DNA from: JBCCRH01 sp039208045
GTDB lineage: Bacteria; Bacteroidota; Bacteroidia; Chitinophagales; Saprospiraceae
DNA length: 23,317 bases
Direction of reading: 5' to 3'
Assembly (NCBI GenBank): GCA_039208045.1
Contig: JBCCRH010000036.1
Location: 1 to 23,317 of the forward strand
Shown here: positions 1 to 8,239 of the stretch, piece after piece
Layout of the letters: every line of letters begins with the position of its first letter
Position numbering within the stretch: the first letter of the stretch is position 1
Made by a program: the position numbers and the translations under genes
Notes under the pieces: model-generated
What the model was told of the DNA's origin: nothing
The model's input: the letters and a program-made list of their open reading frames with translations, nothing else
Database searches by the model: none

Positions 1-8
1 ATAGGTGC

Positions 9-2324
9 TTAAAACTCGTAGTCAAAGCGCACCGTCAAATTTCGGGGTGCGTCCATCAAACCAGGGCGGGAAGTATACTCTTCATTGAGGGCATTACCCA
101 AAATGACAGATGTTTTCAGGCCAAAGTCAAACTGATAAGACGATCTAAAACTTACTACATTGAAGCCATTAGGATTTTGATCTCGGAAGTCCCCTAATCC
201 TGGAACGATTACTGTTTCCAGTACTCCATCTATCGCTTCCATAAAGCTATTGTAGAAATATTCTACACCAAATCGAAAGTTTTTGAAAGGCTCTAGCTCT
301 ACATCAGCCTTGATGAGGTGCCTTGAGCGATACTTGAGAATATTCTCCTGAGTAGAGGAATTCAAGAAATTCGTTTCCCCCTCTGTTGGATTAAAGAAGT
401 CATCTACTTCGGTATCCCACTCCTTGAACGTTGGGTCAATGTAGGTGTATCCTGCTAGCACATTGAAGGGCATGTCACCTAGTGTTCCTTGGCCAGCAAT
501 GGTGAATTCTCCGCCTGTAATCTCTGTAGCTCCGATGTTGACTGCACTAAACCCAATTCCAAATTCGGTGAATCCAAAGTTGAACTCTACCATATTGTCA
601 TACTCGGAGGTAAATGCAGCTATATCCACAAAGCCTTGGAAGCCACCTAGCTTGAAGCCCTGTTTGATACCAATCTCAGCCGTCCAGCCCGTTTCGAATT
701 CCAAATCAGGGTTAGGTACCACGGTGATTGCACCAGCATTGGTAAAGATGAATTTCTCTGCAATGGAAGGAAAACGGTAGCCTTGCCCCCACGAAGCACG
801 AATAAAAGTATAGTCGGTCAATTGGTAATTAGCCCCCAATCGGAAGACTGGTCTCGAATCTTCTTCTTCAGAAGGATCAACCACTACCTGATCGACTGCA
901 AAACCAGGATTGTCGAGGCGGTTATATTCATAGCGCACCCCTGCGGATACGTTTAAACGCTCAAACAGCTTCTTTTCCAATTGGAGGTAAGCACCCAAGT
1001 TTAAAGAAGTGAAGGTCGTATCTCCATACAGCTCTGCCGAGATATTAGATTGTAAAGCCACTGCACCAGCAGTAATCACAAGGCCTATATCGTCCAGCTT
1101 TCGCTGAAATTGATATTCCCCATAGGAAGAACTAGAGCTATTGGATTGGTTGTCGCTATTATCATTATCGACGCGCAGAAAGCGCCCTTGGAATTTATGA
1201 CGACTTCCGCTTTTGTCATAGTAGGTAATAAATGGATCAATATTATATCGATTGCGTTCGCGTGTAGCTACAGAAGTGGAGTCGCCAACAAAGGGCGTTG
1301 AGGGATCTGCCCAGTAGAAGAACGATCCGGCAGAGCCGTAGTTAATATTACCATTAACTCCAAAGCTCAATCGATCATTTAAGCGATAGCGGGTGGAGAA
1401 ATTAAAGCGGCCAAACTTGCGATAAGTATCTTGGTTAAAGCTTTCTTCATTGAAGTAGAAGCCACCCAGCACCAAGTCTAGCTTGTCTATTTTTCGGCGG
1501 TGTACTGCACTCGTCGCGAAGGTGTAGGGCGTTCCTTCTCCCTCTTCATTCCACCAAGCAAAATCTTCAGTTGCTGGGTTGAAATAGTGCGTAAAGAAGG
1601 TTGAAATCGTAGTCTCTGGCTCGGATTTGGCGTAAGCCGTACGTACATTTACAATGCCATTGAGTGCCGAGGAGCCATAGAGCGCCGAAGCTGCCCCTTT
1701 TAGCACTTCCACTTGGCTAATGTTCTCCACAGGCACATCATCCCAATTTGGGAAGCCTGCGTCGGGCTGCAAAATAGGAATATCGTCCACCAAGAGTAGC
1801 ACTCGACTTCCAGCACCCTGAGAGTACCCAGAACCCCCTCGAATGTTCGCCTGACCGTCGATAATGGTAACGCCTGGAATTTTTTCAATGGCTTTGTCTA
1901 AGGTGGGCTTGCTCGTGTTCTCTATCAGCTGTGGTTGAAGTACCTCAAGAGAAACGGTGACCTCTCCAAGCTTTTTCTCGTACTTGCCGCTAGTCACCGT
2001 AGCAGTGTTTAAGATATTAGATTCTTGGTTCAGTGCCACCCTGATGCGTTGCTCTTCTCCTGCCTTGATATCTATGGTAGATACAAAAAGCTCGTATCCA
2101 ATATATCTAAATTCCACTTCATGTTTGCCTGGCTCTAGTGCCAGCTCAAAGCTTCCATCAAAATCAGTCACTACACCTACGTCTTTGCTCGAAACGGTAG
2201 CAGCAATGAGGGGTTCGCCAGTGGCCTTATCGGTAACTATTCCAGTGAAAAATCCTTTTTGGGCTGATATACTTGCGTTGATGCCTAGGAAAAGCAGTAA
2301 AAGGTAGAAAAAACGTTTGCTCAT
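9..2324 (-). CDS. TonB-dependent outer-membrane receptor
   Basis: The product is an outer-membrane active transporter of about 771 residues. I chose the ATG at 2324 because it puts a typical signal peptide (MSKRFFYLLLLFLGINASISAQ region) at the very N-terminus; the reading frame stays open 15 codons further upstream. After the signal comes a carboxypeptidase-regulatory-like beta-sandwich (GIVTDKATGEPLIAATV, then DFDGSFEL), common in Bacteroidota receptors. The plug domain follows (IPGVTIIDGQANIRG, LLVDDIPI, VEVLKGAASALYGSSALNG), then a long beta-barrel ending in an aromatic residue (VRFDYEF), as outer-membrane proteins do. No SusD partner is adjacent, so a glycan-uptake role is not supported. 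The substrate (siderophore, cobalamin, peptide or metal) cannot be read from the sequence. The gene is divergent from the T9SS cargo gene at 2607 and has its own predicted promoter. The family call is secure; the substrate is unknown. Confidence 0.93.
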   Translation of the reverse strand: MSKRFFYLLLLFLGINASISAQKGFFTGIVTDKATGEPLIAATVSSKDVGVVTDFDGSFELALEPGKHEVEFRYIGYELFVSTIDIKAGEEQRIRVALNQESNILNTATVTSGKYEKKLGEVTVSLEVLQPQLIENTSKPTLDKAIEKIPGVTIIDGQANIRGGSGYSQGAGSRVLLLVDDIPILQPDAGFPNWDDVPVENISQVEVLKGAASALYGSSALNGIVNVRTAYAKSEPETTISTFFTHYFNPATEDFAWWNEEGEGTPYTFATSAVHRRKIDKLDLVLGGFYFNEESFNQDTYRKFGRFNFSTRYRLNDRLSFGVNGNINYGSAGSFFYWADPSTPFVGDSTSVATRERNRYNIDPFITYYDKSGSRHKFQGRFLRVDNDNSDNQSNSSSSSYGEYQFQRKLDDIGLVITAGAVALQSNISAELYGDTTFTSLNLGAYLQLEKKLFERLNVSAGVRYEYNRLDNPGFAVDQVVVDPSEEEDSRPVFRLGANYQLTDYTFIRASWGQGYRFPSIAEKFIFTNAGAITVVPNPDLEFETGWTAEIGIKQGFKLGGFQGFVDIAAFTSEYDNMVEFNFGFTEFGIGFSAVNIGATEITGGEFTIAGQGTLGDMPFNVLAGYTYIDPTFKEWDTEVDDFFNPTEGETNFLNSSTQENILKYRSRHLIKADVELEPFKNFRFGVEYFYNSFMEAIDGVLETVIVPGLGDFRDQNPNGFNVVSFRSSYQFDFGLKTSVILGNALNEEYTSRPGLMDAPRNLTVRFDYEF

Positions 2325-2385
2325 ATGATAATATTTGATTGTCATAAAATGAAGGGTGTCATCGATCAAAGAGCAATATGGTCAT

Positions 2386-2393
2386 CAAAAATA
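2386..2393 (-). promoter_or_regulatory. Predicted -7 box for the TonB-dependent receptor
   Basis: Read on the minus strand this is TATTTTTG, an exact match to the Bacteroidota -7 consensus TAnnTTTG. It would place the transcription start near 2379 and give a leader of about 55 bases before the ATG at 2324. No good -33 TTTG lies at the ideal distance, so this is a motif-based prediction only. Confidence 0.4.
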
Positions 2394-2431
2394 GGGGAAA
2401 GCTTTCGATAATTTATAGTATGCCAGACAAC

Positions 2432-2462
2432 TTTTTATAAATCTTAGCCATTTTTAACTTTG
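2432..2462 (+). promoter_or_regulatory. Predicted promoter for the first T9SS cargo gene
   Basis: TAACTTTG at 2455-2462 matches the Bacteroidota -7 box TAnnTTTG exactly. A T-run at 2432-2435 sits 19 bases upstream, where the -33 TTTG element belongs (last base mismatched). Transcription would start near 2468, giving an AT-rich untranslated leader of about 140 bases before the ATG at 2607. I see no riboswitch-like structure in that leader. Confidence 0.4.
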
Positions 2463-2606
2463 TAGCAAAGCCAACATTATATAATTTAGCGCAGCGAAAT
2501 ACCCAAATCGACTTTATACAGTAGTACTTTTCCCACTCCAATGCACACCCTACACGGATAATTTTTGCATATAATTGAATCTGACATTTTAACCAAAATC
2601 TAAACT

Positions 2607-3398
2607 ATGAAAAGATTTATTCTACTCTTTTGTGCAGTATGCTTGTACACTGCTTTGTCTGCTCAGTGTGATCCGGTCGCAGATATTACCGATACCGAGG
2701 TCGTTTTACCGAGTCCATTTACGCCAGACAATCCTGGTAGTGGTATTTCTGATACTGCTTGTATCAACCAGCCTTTTGAATTTGTGGTGAGCCTCAGCCC
2801 TCCAGATGAATTCAACGGTACTGCTATCGCCTCTATTAACATCAATCCAGAGGGAGGGGTTACTGGTTTGCCTGATGGGATCGACTACGTTTGTAATCCC
2901 CCAAATTGTGTGTTTGATGCGGATACTACCGGCTGTATTGTACTAACTGGTACACCAACCAATGTGGATCAAATTGGCGCTAATTCACTAACTATTACAG
3001 GCCTAATCCTTTTCAGTCCTTCTGGGCAGTTTCCAATTAGTTTTCCTAGTCCATTGATTGCTCCAGGGGAGTACTTCTTATTTGTAAAAGAAGAGGGCGC
3101 AGAAAATTGCTTTGAGCCCGTAGGTACCAATGAGCTTGCTAATTTCGTATCGATGACGAATCGCCCTAATCCATTTAGTGCTTGGACGACCATTGTCGTC
3201 AATTCAGATTTGGTGGGGAACTACCAGTTTGCCGTGCATGATGTACTAGGTCGAAGCCTAGAGCAACGAGTAGTCAATATCACTGAAGGAGAGAACTTGA
3301 TTGAATTTGATGGTTCTAACTTAGCAAACGGCATCTACGTCTACTCGCTGAGCGACGGAAAAAACGTGATTTCCAAGCGTATGATTTTGCATAAATAA
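2607..3398 (+). CDS. Secreted protein with T9SS type A C-terminal sorting domain
   Basis: This is a 263-residue exported protein. The N-terminus MKRFILLFCAVCLYTALSAQ is a classic signal peptide for Sec export, with cleavage likely after SAQ. The middle (about residues 20-170) is Cys- and Pro-rich and resembles a putative Ig-like (He_PIG-type) fold: a GLPDGI segment, a short Cys-containing stretch, then GCIVLTGTPTNV. The C-terminal 79 residues from NRPNPFSAWTT to VISKRMILHK form a type IX secretion sorting domain, with the NPF start and the NGIYVYSLSDG signature. The product is therefore expected to cross the outer membrane by T9SS and be released or anchored at the surface. The next gene encodes a larger T9SS protein with a similar N-terminal domain, so the two may be a duplicated pair. 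Its biochemical activity is unknown; no catalytic motif was seen. Confidence 0.9.
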   Translation: MKRFILLFCAVCLYTALSAQCDPVADITDTEVVLPSPFTPDNPGSGISDTACINQPFEFVVSLSPPDEFNGTAIASININPEGGVTGLPDGIDYVCNPPNCVFDADTTGCIVLTGTPTNVDQIGANSLTITGLILFSPSGQFPISFPSPLIAPGEYFLFVKEEGAENCFEPVGTNELANFVSMTNRPNPFSAWTTIVVNSDLVGNYQFAVHDVLGRSLEQRVVNITEGENLIEFDGSNLANGIYVYSLSDGKNVISKRMILHK

Positions 3399-3418
3399 TA
3401 AACGTACAAAACGTATAC

Positions 3419-3444
3419 AGGAAGTGGCATTGATGCCGCTTCCT
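3419..3444 (+). terminator. Hairpin after the first T9SS cargo gene
   Basis: An inverted repeat forms an 11-base-pair stem with one G-U pair and a TTGA loop, 20 bases after the stop codon. The left arm begins AGGAAGTGGC and the right arm ends GCTTCCT. No immediate U-run follows, although a T-rich stretch occurs about 25 bases later, so it may act as a weak terminator or as a 3'-end stabiliser. Confidence 0.5.
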
Positions 3445-3573
3445 TCCACACTCTGAGACACTTCTCCCTTTTTTAGCCCTTTTATTATACTACTCATCTC
3501 CCTATTTCTTAATCCTTGGAGCAGTTTCCTCCCAATATATGGTTGAAGGAACTGTTCACAGACATTTATTACT

Positions 3574-5388
3574 ATGAAGAAATATTTTACACTAGTACTG
3601 CTACTATTGAGCAGTGTAATGGGCCATTTGAATGGTCAAACGGGATGTCCAGGTTGTGTAGTAGAGCTACCGGAGCTACCAGAGGATACCATCTATTTAG
3701 CTCCAGCTCCTAATGGACAAGTGGGAGTCGCTTACGATAATGATGTTAGCTTCCGCATGCCCATTTCTACGGATCCAGTAGCTGCGGTTGACCCAGATGT
3801 GCCTGGCGGAGTCGCGCTTGAATCCATTACTGTTCTATCGGTTACCAATGTTCCTCCAGGCTTAAATTGGGAGCTTGATCGAACGGAGTTTGAGCTGCCA
3901 GAAATTACCGATGGCTGCATCAAGTTTTGTGGTACGCCTTTGCAGCCGGGCTTATATTTTGTAGAGGTGATTGTAGAAGCACAGGTATTCTTTATTTCCG
4001 AGGTGGCTTCTTTTGAATTTCCAATACTCATAGAGCCCGGGGTGAGTAATACGGATGGCTTTTCTATTGTCAACAATACAGGTTGTGGCTCGGTAACTGC
4101 CTCTTTTACCAATAACAATCCTTCTAACGGGGAGGCAGGCTTTTCCTACGTTTGGGATTTTGGAAATGGCAATGGCTCCATTGATGAAAATCCAGCTGAC
4201 CAAGTATACACTGAACCAGGCGTGTACGAGGTAGGATACCGTGCTATTGTAGATACTTCAGGGGCTTTTTTAACAAAAATGACCATCTTATCCGCAAGCT
4301 GCGATGACATTTTTAATAATGCCCCAGACTTTATGTTTAAGATTTTTGATGCAGAAAATGTAGAAGTATTCACTTCCAATACTTTGGATAATATATCACC
4401 GCCTGTTTCCTTTACCCTCAATTTTGCAATTGGAGATGGTAATTTTAGGCTGGATGTCATCGATGATGATCAGGGGATTAATGGTGGGGATGATTTGTGT
4501 GGGTCGGTCAATTTTAATCGCTTGACGCAAGGCGTGCTTACTAGTGGTGATTTATCGGTGGAGTTGGAAATCTTTACGCCTATCGATACCATCGCAGCAG
4601 TGGATACAATTACTGTTTTTGAGCAGCCGTCGCCACCAATTATAGAGGGCTTGCCTACCAATCCACTTTGTGTGGGCGATATGCTCAATCTAACGACTAA
4701 CTTCTTCACCAATATCCAATGGTATAGGGATAGCTTAGCGCTGGTAGGCGAGACCATAAGTACGCTGCAAGTAGGCGAAACGGGTGATTATTATGTGACC
4801 TACACTACGGAAGATGGCTGTTTCGCTTCTTCTGATCCAGCAACCATCATATTTAATGAGTTACCTGATTTTCCAGTTTTCACTAATGAAAATAATTTGC
4901 TGAAGGTATTTGATACGGAGGCACTTCCAGCTGAATACGCCCTACAATGGTTTTTAAATGGTACCGAAATACCTGGAGAAACCGATACGGTATTCTGCAT
5001 CCCAGCTACCGCTAATTACTCCCTAGAAGTGACAGACCTGAGCACCAATTGCTCCAATACTTATTCGCAAGCGGTTAGTTTTGATAGCAATTTCCCAGGC
5101 TGTATCACGAGCGTTTCCGATTTATCCAATGTATTGAGTGCTTTACAGCTGTTTCCTAATCCTGTTAGTCAGTCAGAAGTGCATATACAAATTAGTGCAA
5201 AGCACCCTATGCAGCTAGATTGGAACCTTTTTAACAGCATAGGACAGGCCTTGAAGGGTGGAATTTGGGAGATTAACAGAGGAAGTAATACCCCTACTAT
5301 TGACGTGACGAATCTTACTCCTGGCGTCTATTTTCTTTCCTTAAGTTCTGATAATCAGGCTTCCACGCTTCGTTTTGTCCGAAAATAA
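3574..5388 (+). CDS. Large T9SS-secreted multidomain protein with PKD and Ig-like domains
   Basis: This is a 604-residue secreted protein. The ATG at 3574 gives the signal peptide MKKYFTLVLLLLSSVMGHLNGQ. Residues about 25-150 resemble the N-terminal domain of the preceding gene's product (VPPGLNWEL, then GCIKFCGTPLQPGLYFVEV). A PKD domain follows (about 165-230; core SYVWDFGNGNG, with YTEPGVYEVGYRA). After it is a domain with an Asp-rich loop (DVIDDDQGINGGDDLCG, about 290-310) that may bind calcium in a C2-like way. Two Ig-like modules rich in WY/WF and Cys come next (about 355-510). The last 80 residues, from LQLFPNPVSQ to TLRFVRK, are a T9SS type A sorting domain with TPGVYFLSLSSD. No enzyme motif was found, so an adhesive or structural surface role is plausible but inferred. 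It is separated from the first cargo gene by 175 bases that contain a hairpin, so it may be transcribed separately. Confidence 0.9.
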   Translation: MKKYFTLVLLLLSSVMGHLNGQTGCPGCVVELPELPEDTIYLAPAPNGQVGVAYDNDVSFRMPISTDPVAAVDPDVPGGVALESITVLSVTNVPPGLNWELDRTEFELPEITDGCIKFCGTPLQPGLYFVEVIVEAQVFFISEVASFEFPILIEPGVSNTDGFSIVNNTGCGSVTASFTNNNPSNGEAGFSYVWDFGNGNGSIDENPADQVYTEPGVYEVGYRAIVDTSGAFLTKMTILSASCDDIFNNAPDFMFKIFDAENVEVFTSNTLDNISPPVSFTLNFAIGDGNFRLDVIDDDQGINGGDDLCGSVNFNRLTQGVLTSGDLSVELEIFTPIDTIAAVDTITVFEQPSPPIIEGLPTNPLCVGDMLNLTTNFFTNIQWYRDSLALVGETISTLQVGETGDYYVTYTTEDGCFASSDPATIIFNELPDFPVFTNENNLLKVFDTEALPAEYALQWFLNGTEIPGETDTVFCIPATANYSLEVTDLSTNCSNTYSQAVSFDSNFPGCITSVSDLSNVLSALQLFPNPVSQSEVHIQISAKHPMQLDWNLFNSIGQALKGGIWEINRGSNTPTIDVTNLTPGVYFLSLSSDNQASTLRFVRK

Positions 5389-5398
5389 GGTTTTCTTT

Positions 5399-5429
5399 GT
5401 AGTGGATTAGCCTCAGGCTGATCCACTAC
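5399..5429 (+). terminator. Strong 14-bp hairpin after the second T9SS cargo gene
   Basis: A nearly perfect inverted repeat begins 10 bases after the stop codon. The left arm is 5399-5412 (starting GTAGTGGATT), the loop is TCA, and the right arm is 5416-5429 (ending ATCCACTAC), with a single G-U pair. The stem is very stable, but no U-run follows on the plus strand, so it is either a terminator of atypical form or a stem protecting the 3' end. Confidence 0.6.
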
Positions 5430-5478
5430 TACCTCTTACCAGAACCTAAAGTATTTAAAAATAAACCATAAGATGTTG

Positions 5479-5486
5479 TAAATTTG
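5479..5486 (+). promoter_or_regulatory. Predicted -7 box for the S9 peptidase
   Basis: TAAATTTG matches TAnnTTTG exactly. A TTTA at 5454-5457 lies 21 bases upstream as a poor -33 candidate. Transcription would begin near 5493, leaving a leader of roughly 28 bases before the ATG at 5521. Confidence 0.45.
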
Positions 5487-5520
5487 CAATCAGCTTTGAT
5501 GCATAATTAATATTTAACCT

Positions 5521-7419
5521 ATGACGGCCCAAATTGAAAAGAGAGAAATCGGCAATTTGGTAGTGGAAGGAATTCCTGAAATTCCTAAGCGGATTAATGA
5601 AAAGCTTTTTCAGTATCAGAACACCAGAGAAGCTTCACTCGTGGATTGGACCAGTGATGGGCAGTCTATTCTTATTGTTACTCGCTTCGGAGAATCTCCA
5701 CAGTTTCACCTTATTGAAGAGCCTGGTGGTCTGCGAGAACAGCTAACCTTTTTTGGAGAGCCCGTTTTTAATGGCCAGGTTAGACCTGGATTGGAAGAAC
5801 AAGGCTTCCTTTTTTCAAAGGATAAAGGAGGAGATGAACTCTATCAGCTGCATTACTTCGATATTACTCACCAAACGGTTCAGCAGCTGACAGATGGTAC
5901 TTCTAAAAATGGCAGTGGTATCTGGAATAAAATGGGCACCGCTTTTGTCTACACCAGCACTCGGCGCAATCAGGTGGATCACGATATTTATGTCGTATAC
6001 TTTGATGGAAAAGAACGCAAGGAACAGCTGGTGTTGGAGGCTTCGGGTCTTTGGTATCCCATTGATTGGAGCCCCAATGAAGAGTGGATTACAGTAGGGA
6101 ACTATCGCTCAGTGAGTGATAGCCAATTGTACCGGCTTCATCTACAATCTGGGCAATTATTTCCATTATCAGAACCTCCAAGTGGGGGGGTAGCTCAAAG
6201 GGGTGGTCTATGGAGTAAAGATGGGAAAGCCATTTATTTTACTTCCGATTTAGATAGTGACTTCCGTCGATTGTATACCTACAACATAGAAAGTCAGACT
6301 AGCCATTTGCTCTCGGAGGATTTAGACTGGAATGTAGAGAGCGTATGCATGAACGCTAGCGGCAACCTTTTGGCGCTGACCGTCAATGAAAATGCTTACA
6401 GCAAGACGTTTATACTAGACCTTGAAACGCAAACACTAGAGCATGTTGCATCCATACCTGAAGGAATTGTGGAGGGTATAAAGTGGCATCCGGAACAGGA
6501 TGCTTTTGCTTTTGGACTTAATCGGCCGAATGCTCCTGCTGATATTTTTGTGTGGGATCACCAGGCAAAGGCATTGACCCAGTGGACATTCAGCGAAGTG
6601 GGGGGCTTAGACCCGAGTGTATTTGTGGCTCCAACGCCTATTTTTTACGATTCTTTTGATGAAAATGGTGTAGGGAAGCGGCAGATTCCGGCATTTTATT
6701 TCCGCCCGAAAAGCAAAAAGGAGAAATACCCCGTACTGATTTATATTCATGGTGGGCCCGAAAGCCAGTATCGCCCCATTTTTTCACCAACCTTCCAATA
6801 TTATCTGAATGAGCTGGAAATAGCCGTAGTGGCTCCTAATGTTAGAGGCTCGACAGGCTATGGTAAAGAATACCTGAGCTTGGATAATGGCTATCTGCGG
6901 GAGAACTCGGTGAAGGATATTGGTAAGTTGCTCGATTGGATCGATCAGCAACCGGAGCTAGACCAAGAACGTATCGCTGTTATAGGAGGTTCTTATGGGG
7001 GATACATGGTATTGGCATCGATGACGCATTTCAACGAACGGCTAAAATGTGGTATTGATATAGTAGGTATCAGTAATTTTATCACGTTCCTGGAAAATAC
7101 AAAGTCGTATCGGCGTGCCTTGCGGCGAATGGAATATGGAGACGAGCGCGACCCTAAGATGCGCTTACACTTGCAAAAAATCTCCCCACTTACTAATGCA
7201 CATAAGATCACTAAACCTTTGCTTATTGTACAAGGGATGAATGACCCGCGCGTGCCTGCCAGTGAAGCCGAACAAATGCTACGAGCGATTCGGAGCAATG
7301 GGGGAGAGGCTTGGTATCTCTTGGCCAAAGATGAAGGGCATGGCTTTCGCAAAAAGACGAATCGAGATTTTTACACGCAGGCAGTAATCGTATTTTTACA
7401 GCAATATCTGCTGGAATAG
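5521..7419 (+). CDS. S9 family prolyl-oligopeptidase-like serine peptidase
   Basis: The product is a 632-residue alpha/beta-hydrolase peptidase of the S9 (prolyl oligopeptidase/acylaminoacyl peptidase) family. Residues about 40-390 form a TolB/WD-like beta-propeller of repeated short blades (for example WSPNEEWITVGNY, WSKDGKAIYFTSD). Residues about 395-632 are the catalytic domain. The oxyanion-region HGGP is at 410-413, the nucleophile elbow GGSYGGY has Ser491, Asp575 lies in QGMNDPRVP, and His607 in DEGHGF. These complete the Ser-Asp-His triad with normal spacing. There is no signal peptide, so the enzyme is probably cytosolic and trims short peptides; the exact cleavage preference cannot be read here. 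It converges with the YigZ-like gene, the two stop codons being one base apart. Confidence 0.93.
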   Translation: MTAQIEKREIGNLVVEGIPEIPKRINEKLFQYQNTREASLVDWTSDGQSILIVTRFGESPQFHLIEEPGGLREQLTFFGEPVFNGQVRPGLEEQGFLFSKDKGGDELYQLHYFDITHQTVQQLTDGTSKNGSGIWNKMGTAFVYTSTRRNQVDHDIYVVYFDGKERKEQLVLEASGLWYPIDWSPNEEWITVGNYRSVSDSQLYRLHLQSGQLFPLSEPPSGGVAQRGGLWSKDGKAIYFTSDLDSDFRRLYTYNIESQTSHLLSEDLDWNVESVCMNASGNLLALTVNENAYSKTFILDLETQTLEHVASIPEGIVEGIKWHPEQDAFAFGLNRPNAPADIFVWDHQAKALTQWTFSEVGGLDPSVFVAPTPIFYDSFDENGVGKRQIPAFYFRPKSKKEKYPVLIYIHGGPESQYRPIFSPTFQYYLNELEIAVVAPNVRGSTGYGKEYLSLDNGYLRENSVKDIGKLLDWIDQQPELDQERIAVIGGSYGGYMVLASMTHFNERLKCGIDIVGISNFITFLENTKSYRRALRRMEYGDERDPKMRLHLQKISPLTNAHKITKPLLIVQGMNDPRVPASEAEQMLRAIRSNGGEAWYLLAKDEGHGFRKKTNRDFYTQAVIVFLQQYLLE

Positions 7420-7420
7420 G

Positions 7421-8086
7421 CTATCGGGTAAATAGATATGCTAGCCTGAATCCGTCGATCGTTTCGATGGCATCAATTTCTTCTATCCGAACTTGGGCCG
7501 CCGCCGCTCGTAGCACTTTCAGGTGATCGCTTACCAGTCGCTGCGGAATCGCTACTTGTACTTTGGCTACATCGCCAAAATCTTGCTGTACCATCTCCAG
7601 CTCCAATTTCTTTATGCCATTCATCACTTGGCTCATCAAGCTATAGTCAAACTGAATCTCGTAAATATCTTCTATTGTTTTGATGATAACCTCAGCTTTT
7701 TCGAGCGCATCCGCTGCTGCCGTCCGATAGGCATTAATCAAGCCTGAAGTGCCCAGTTTTGTCCCTCCAAAGTATCGGACTACCACAATAAATACATTAC
7801 TCAAACCAAAACTATCGATTTGACCCAGAATTGGCCGCCCAGCTGTTCCGCTAGGTTCTCCATCATCATTCGCCCGAAAGTTCGTTTTATCGATGCCCAA
7901 GCGATAGGCATAGCAGTGATGGCGGGCTTTGAAGTGCTCTTTTTTTACTTCCTCCAACTGCTGTTGCCAGTCTTCTTGGGTATAAGCCGGAAAAGCATAG
8001 CTTACAAACTTACTGCCTCGATCTCGGAACTCTCCCGTACTTGACTCTTGCAGCGTTTTATATTGATCACTTGTTAGCATATTCAT
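7421..8086 (-). CDS. yigZ: YigZ/IMPACT family protein
   Basis: This is a 221-residue member of the UPF0029/IMPACT family. The defining N-terminal block is present: SKFVSYAFP, then HHCYAYRLG, DDGEPSGTAGRPIL, and VVRYFGGTKLGTSGLINAYR. The C-terminal part (from about residue 140) corresponds to the ferredoxin-like DUF1949-type domain. In eukaryotes IMPACT regulates Gcn2; the bacterial role is poorly defined, with nucleic-acid or ribosome-associated functions proposed. Start choice is open between GTG 8089, ATG 8086 and ATG 8080, because all three give a sensible N-terminus. A degenerate -7 box (TACCTTG, minus strand, 8098-8104) is so close that the transcript could be nearly leaderless. The gene is divergent from the DUF1599 operon and overlaps nothing. 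Confidence 0.9.
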   Translation of the reverse strand: MNMLTSDQYKTLQESSTGEFRDRGSKFVSYAFPAYTQEDWQQQLEEVKKEHFKARHHCYAYRLGIDKTNFRANDDGEPSGTAGRPILGQIDSFGLSNVFIVVVRYFGGTKLGTSGLINAYRTAAADALEKAEVIIKTIEDIYEIQFDYSLMSQVMNGIKKLELEMVQQDFGDVAKVQVAIPQRLVSDHLKVLRAAAAQVRIEEIDAIETIDGFRLAYLFTR

Positions 8087-8217
8087 CACTTTGAGGGCAA
8101 GGTAAGGGAATTTTTCACAATCGTTATTAACAACTCATTAGGTCTTATTTACAATTGATTGACGGCCTATTTTAGAAGAATTGTGGAGCTTTACATGGCA
8201 AGTGTTTATGGGTCGTG

Positions 8218-8225
8218 TATATTTG
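8218..8225 (+). promoter_or_regulatory. Predicted -7 box upstream of the DUF1599 gene
   Basis: TATATTTG is an exact match to TAnnTTTG. It lies inside the longest possible reading frame of the DUF1599 protein, which argues that translation starts downstream of it (GTG at 8240) rather than at 8159 or 8195. I found no convincing -33 element at 19 bases. Confidence 0.4.
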
Positions 8226-8239
8226 CAAAAAAACCAAAA

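Noticed and set aside
3732..4118. Open frame of 128 codons antisense to the second T9SS cargo gene
   Set aside because: Ser/Thr/Pro-rich shadow of the sense strand with no signal or domain; the sense protein is clearly real.
7413..7450. Possible bidirectional terminator between the S9 peptidase and yigZ
   Set aside because: AGGCTA and TAGCCT arms are only six bases with an 18-base gap and no T-run, too weak to call.
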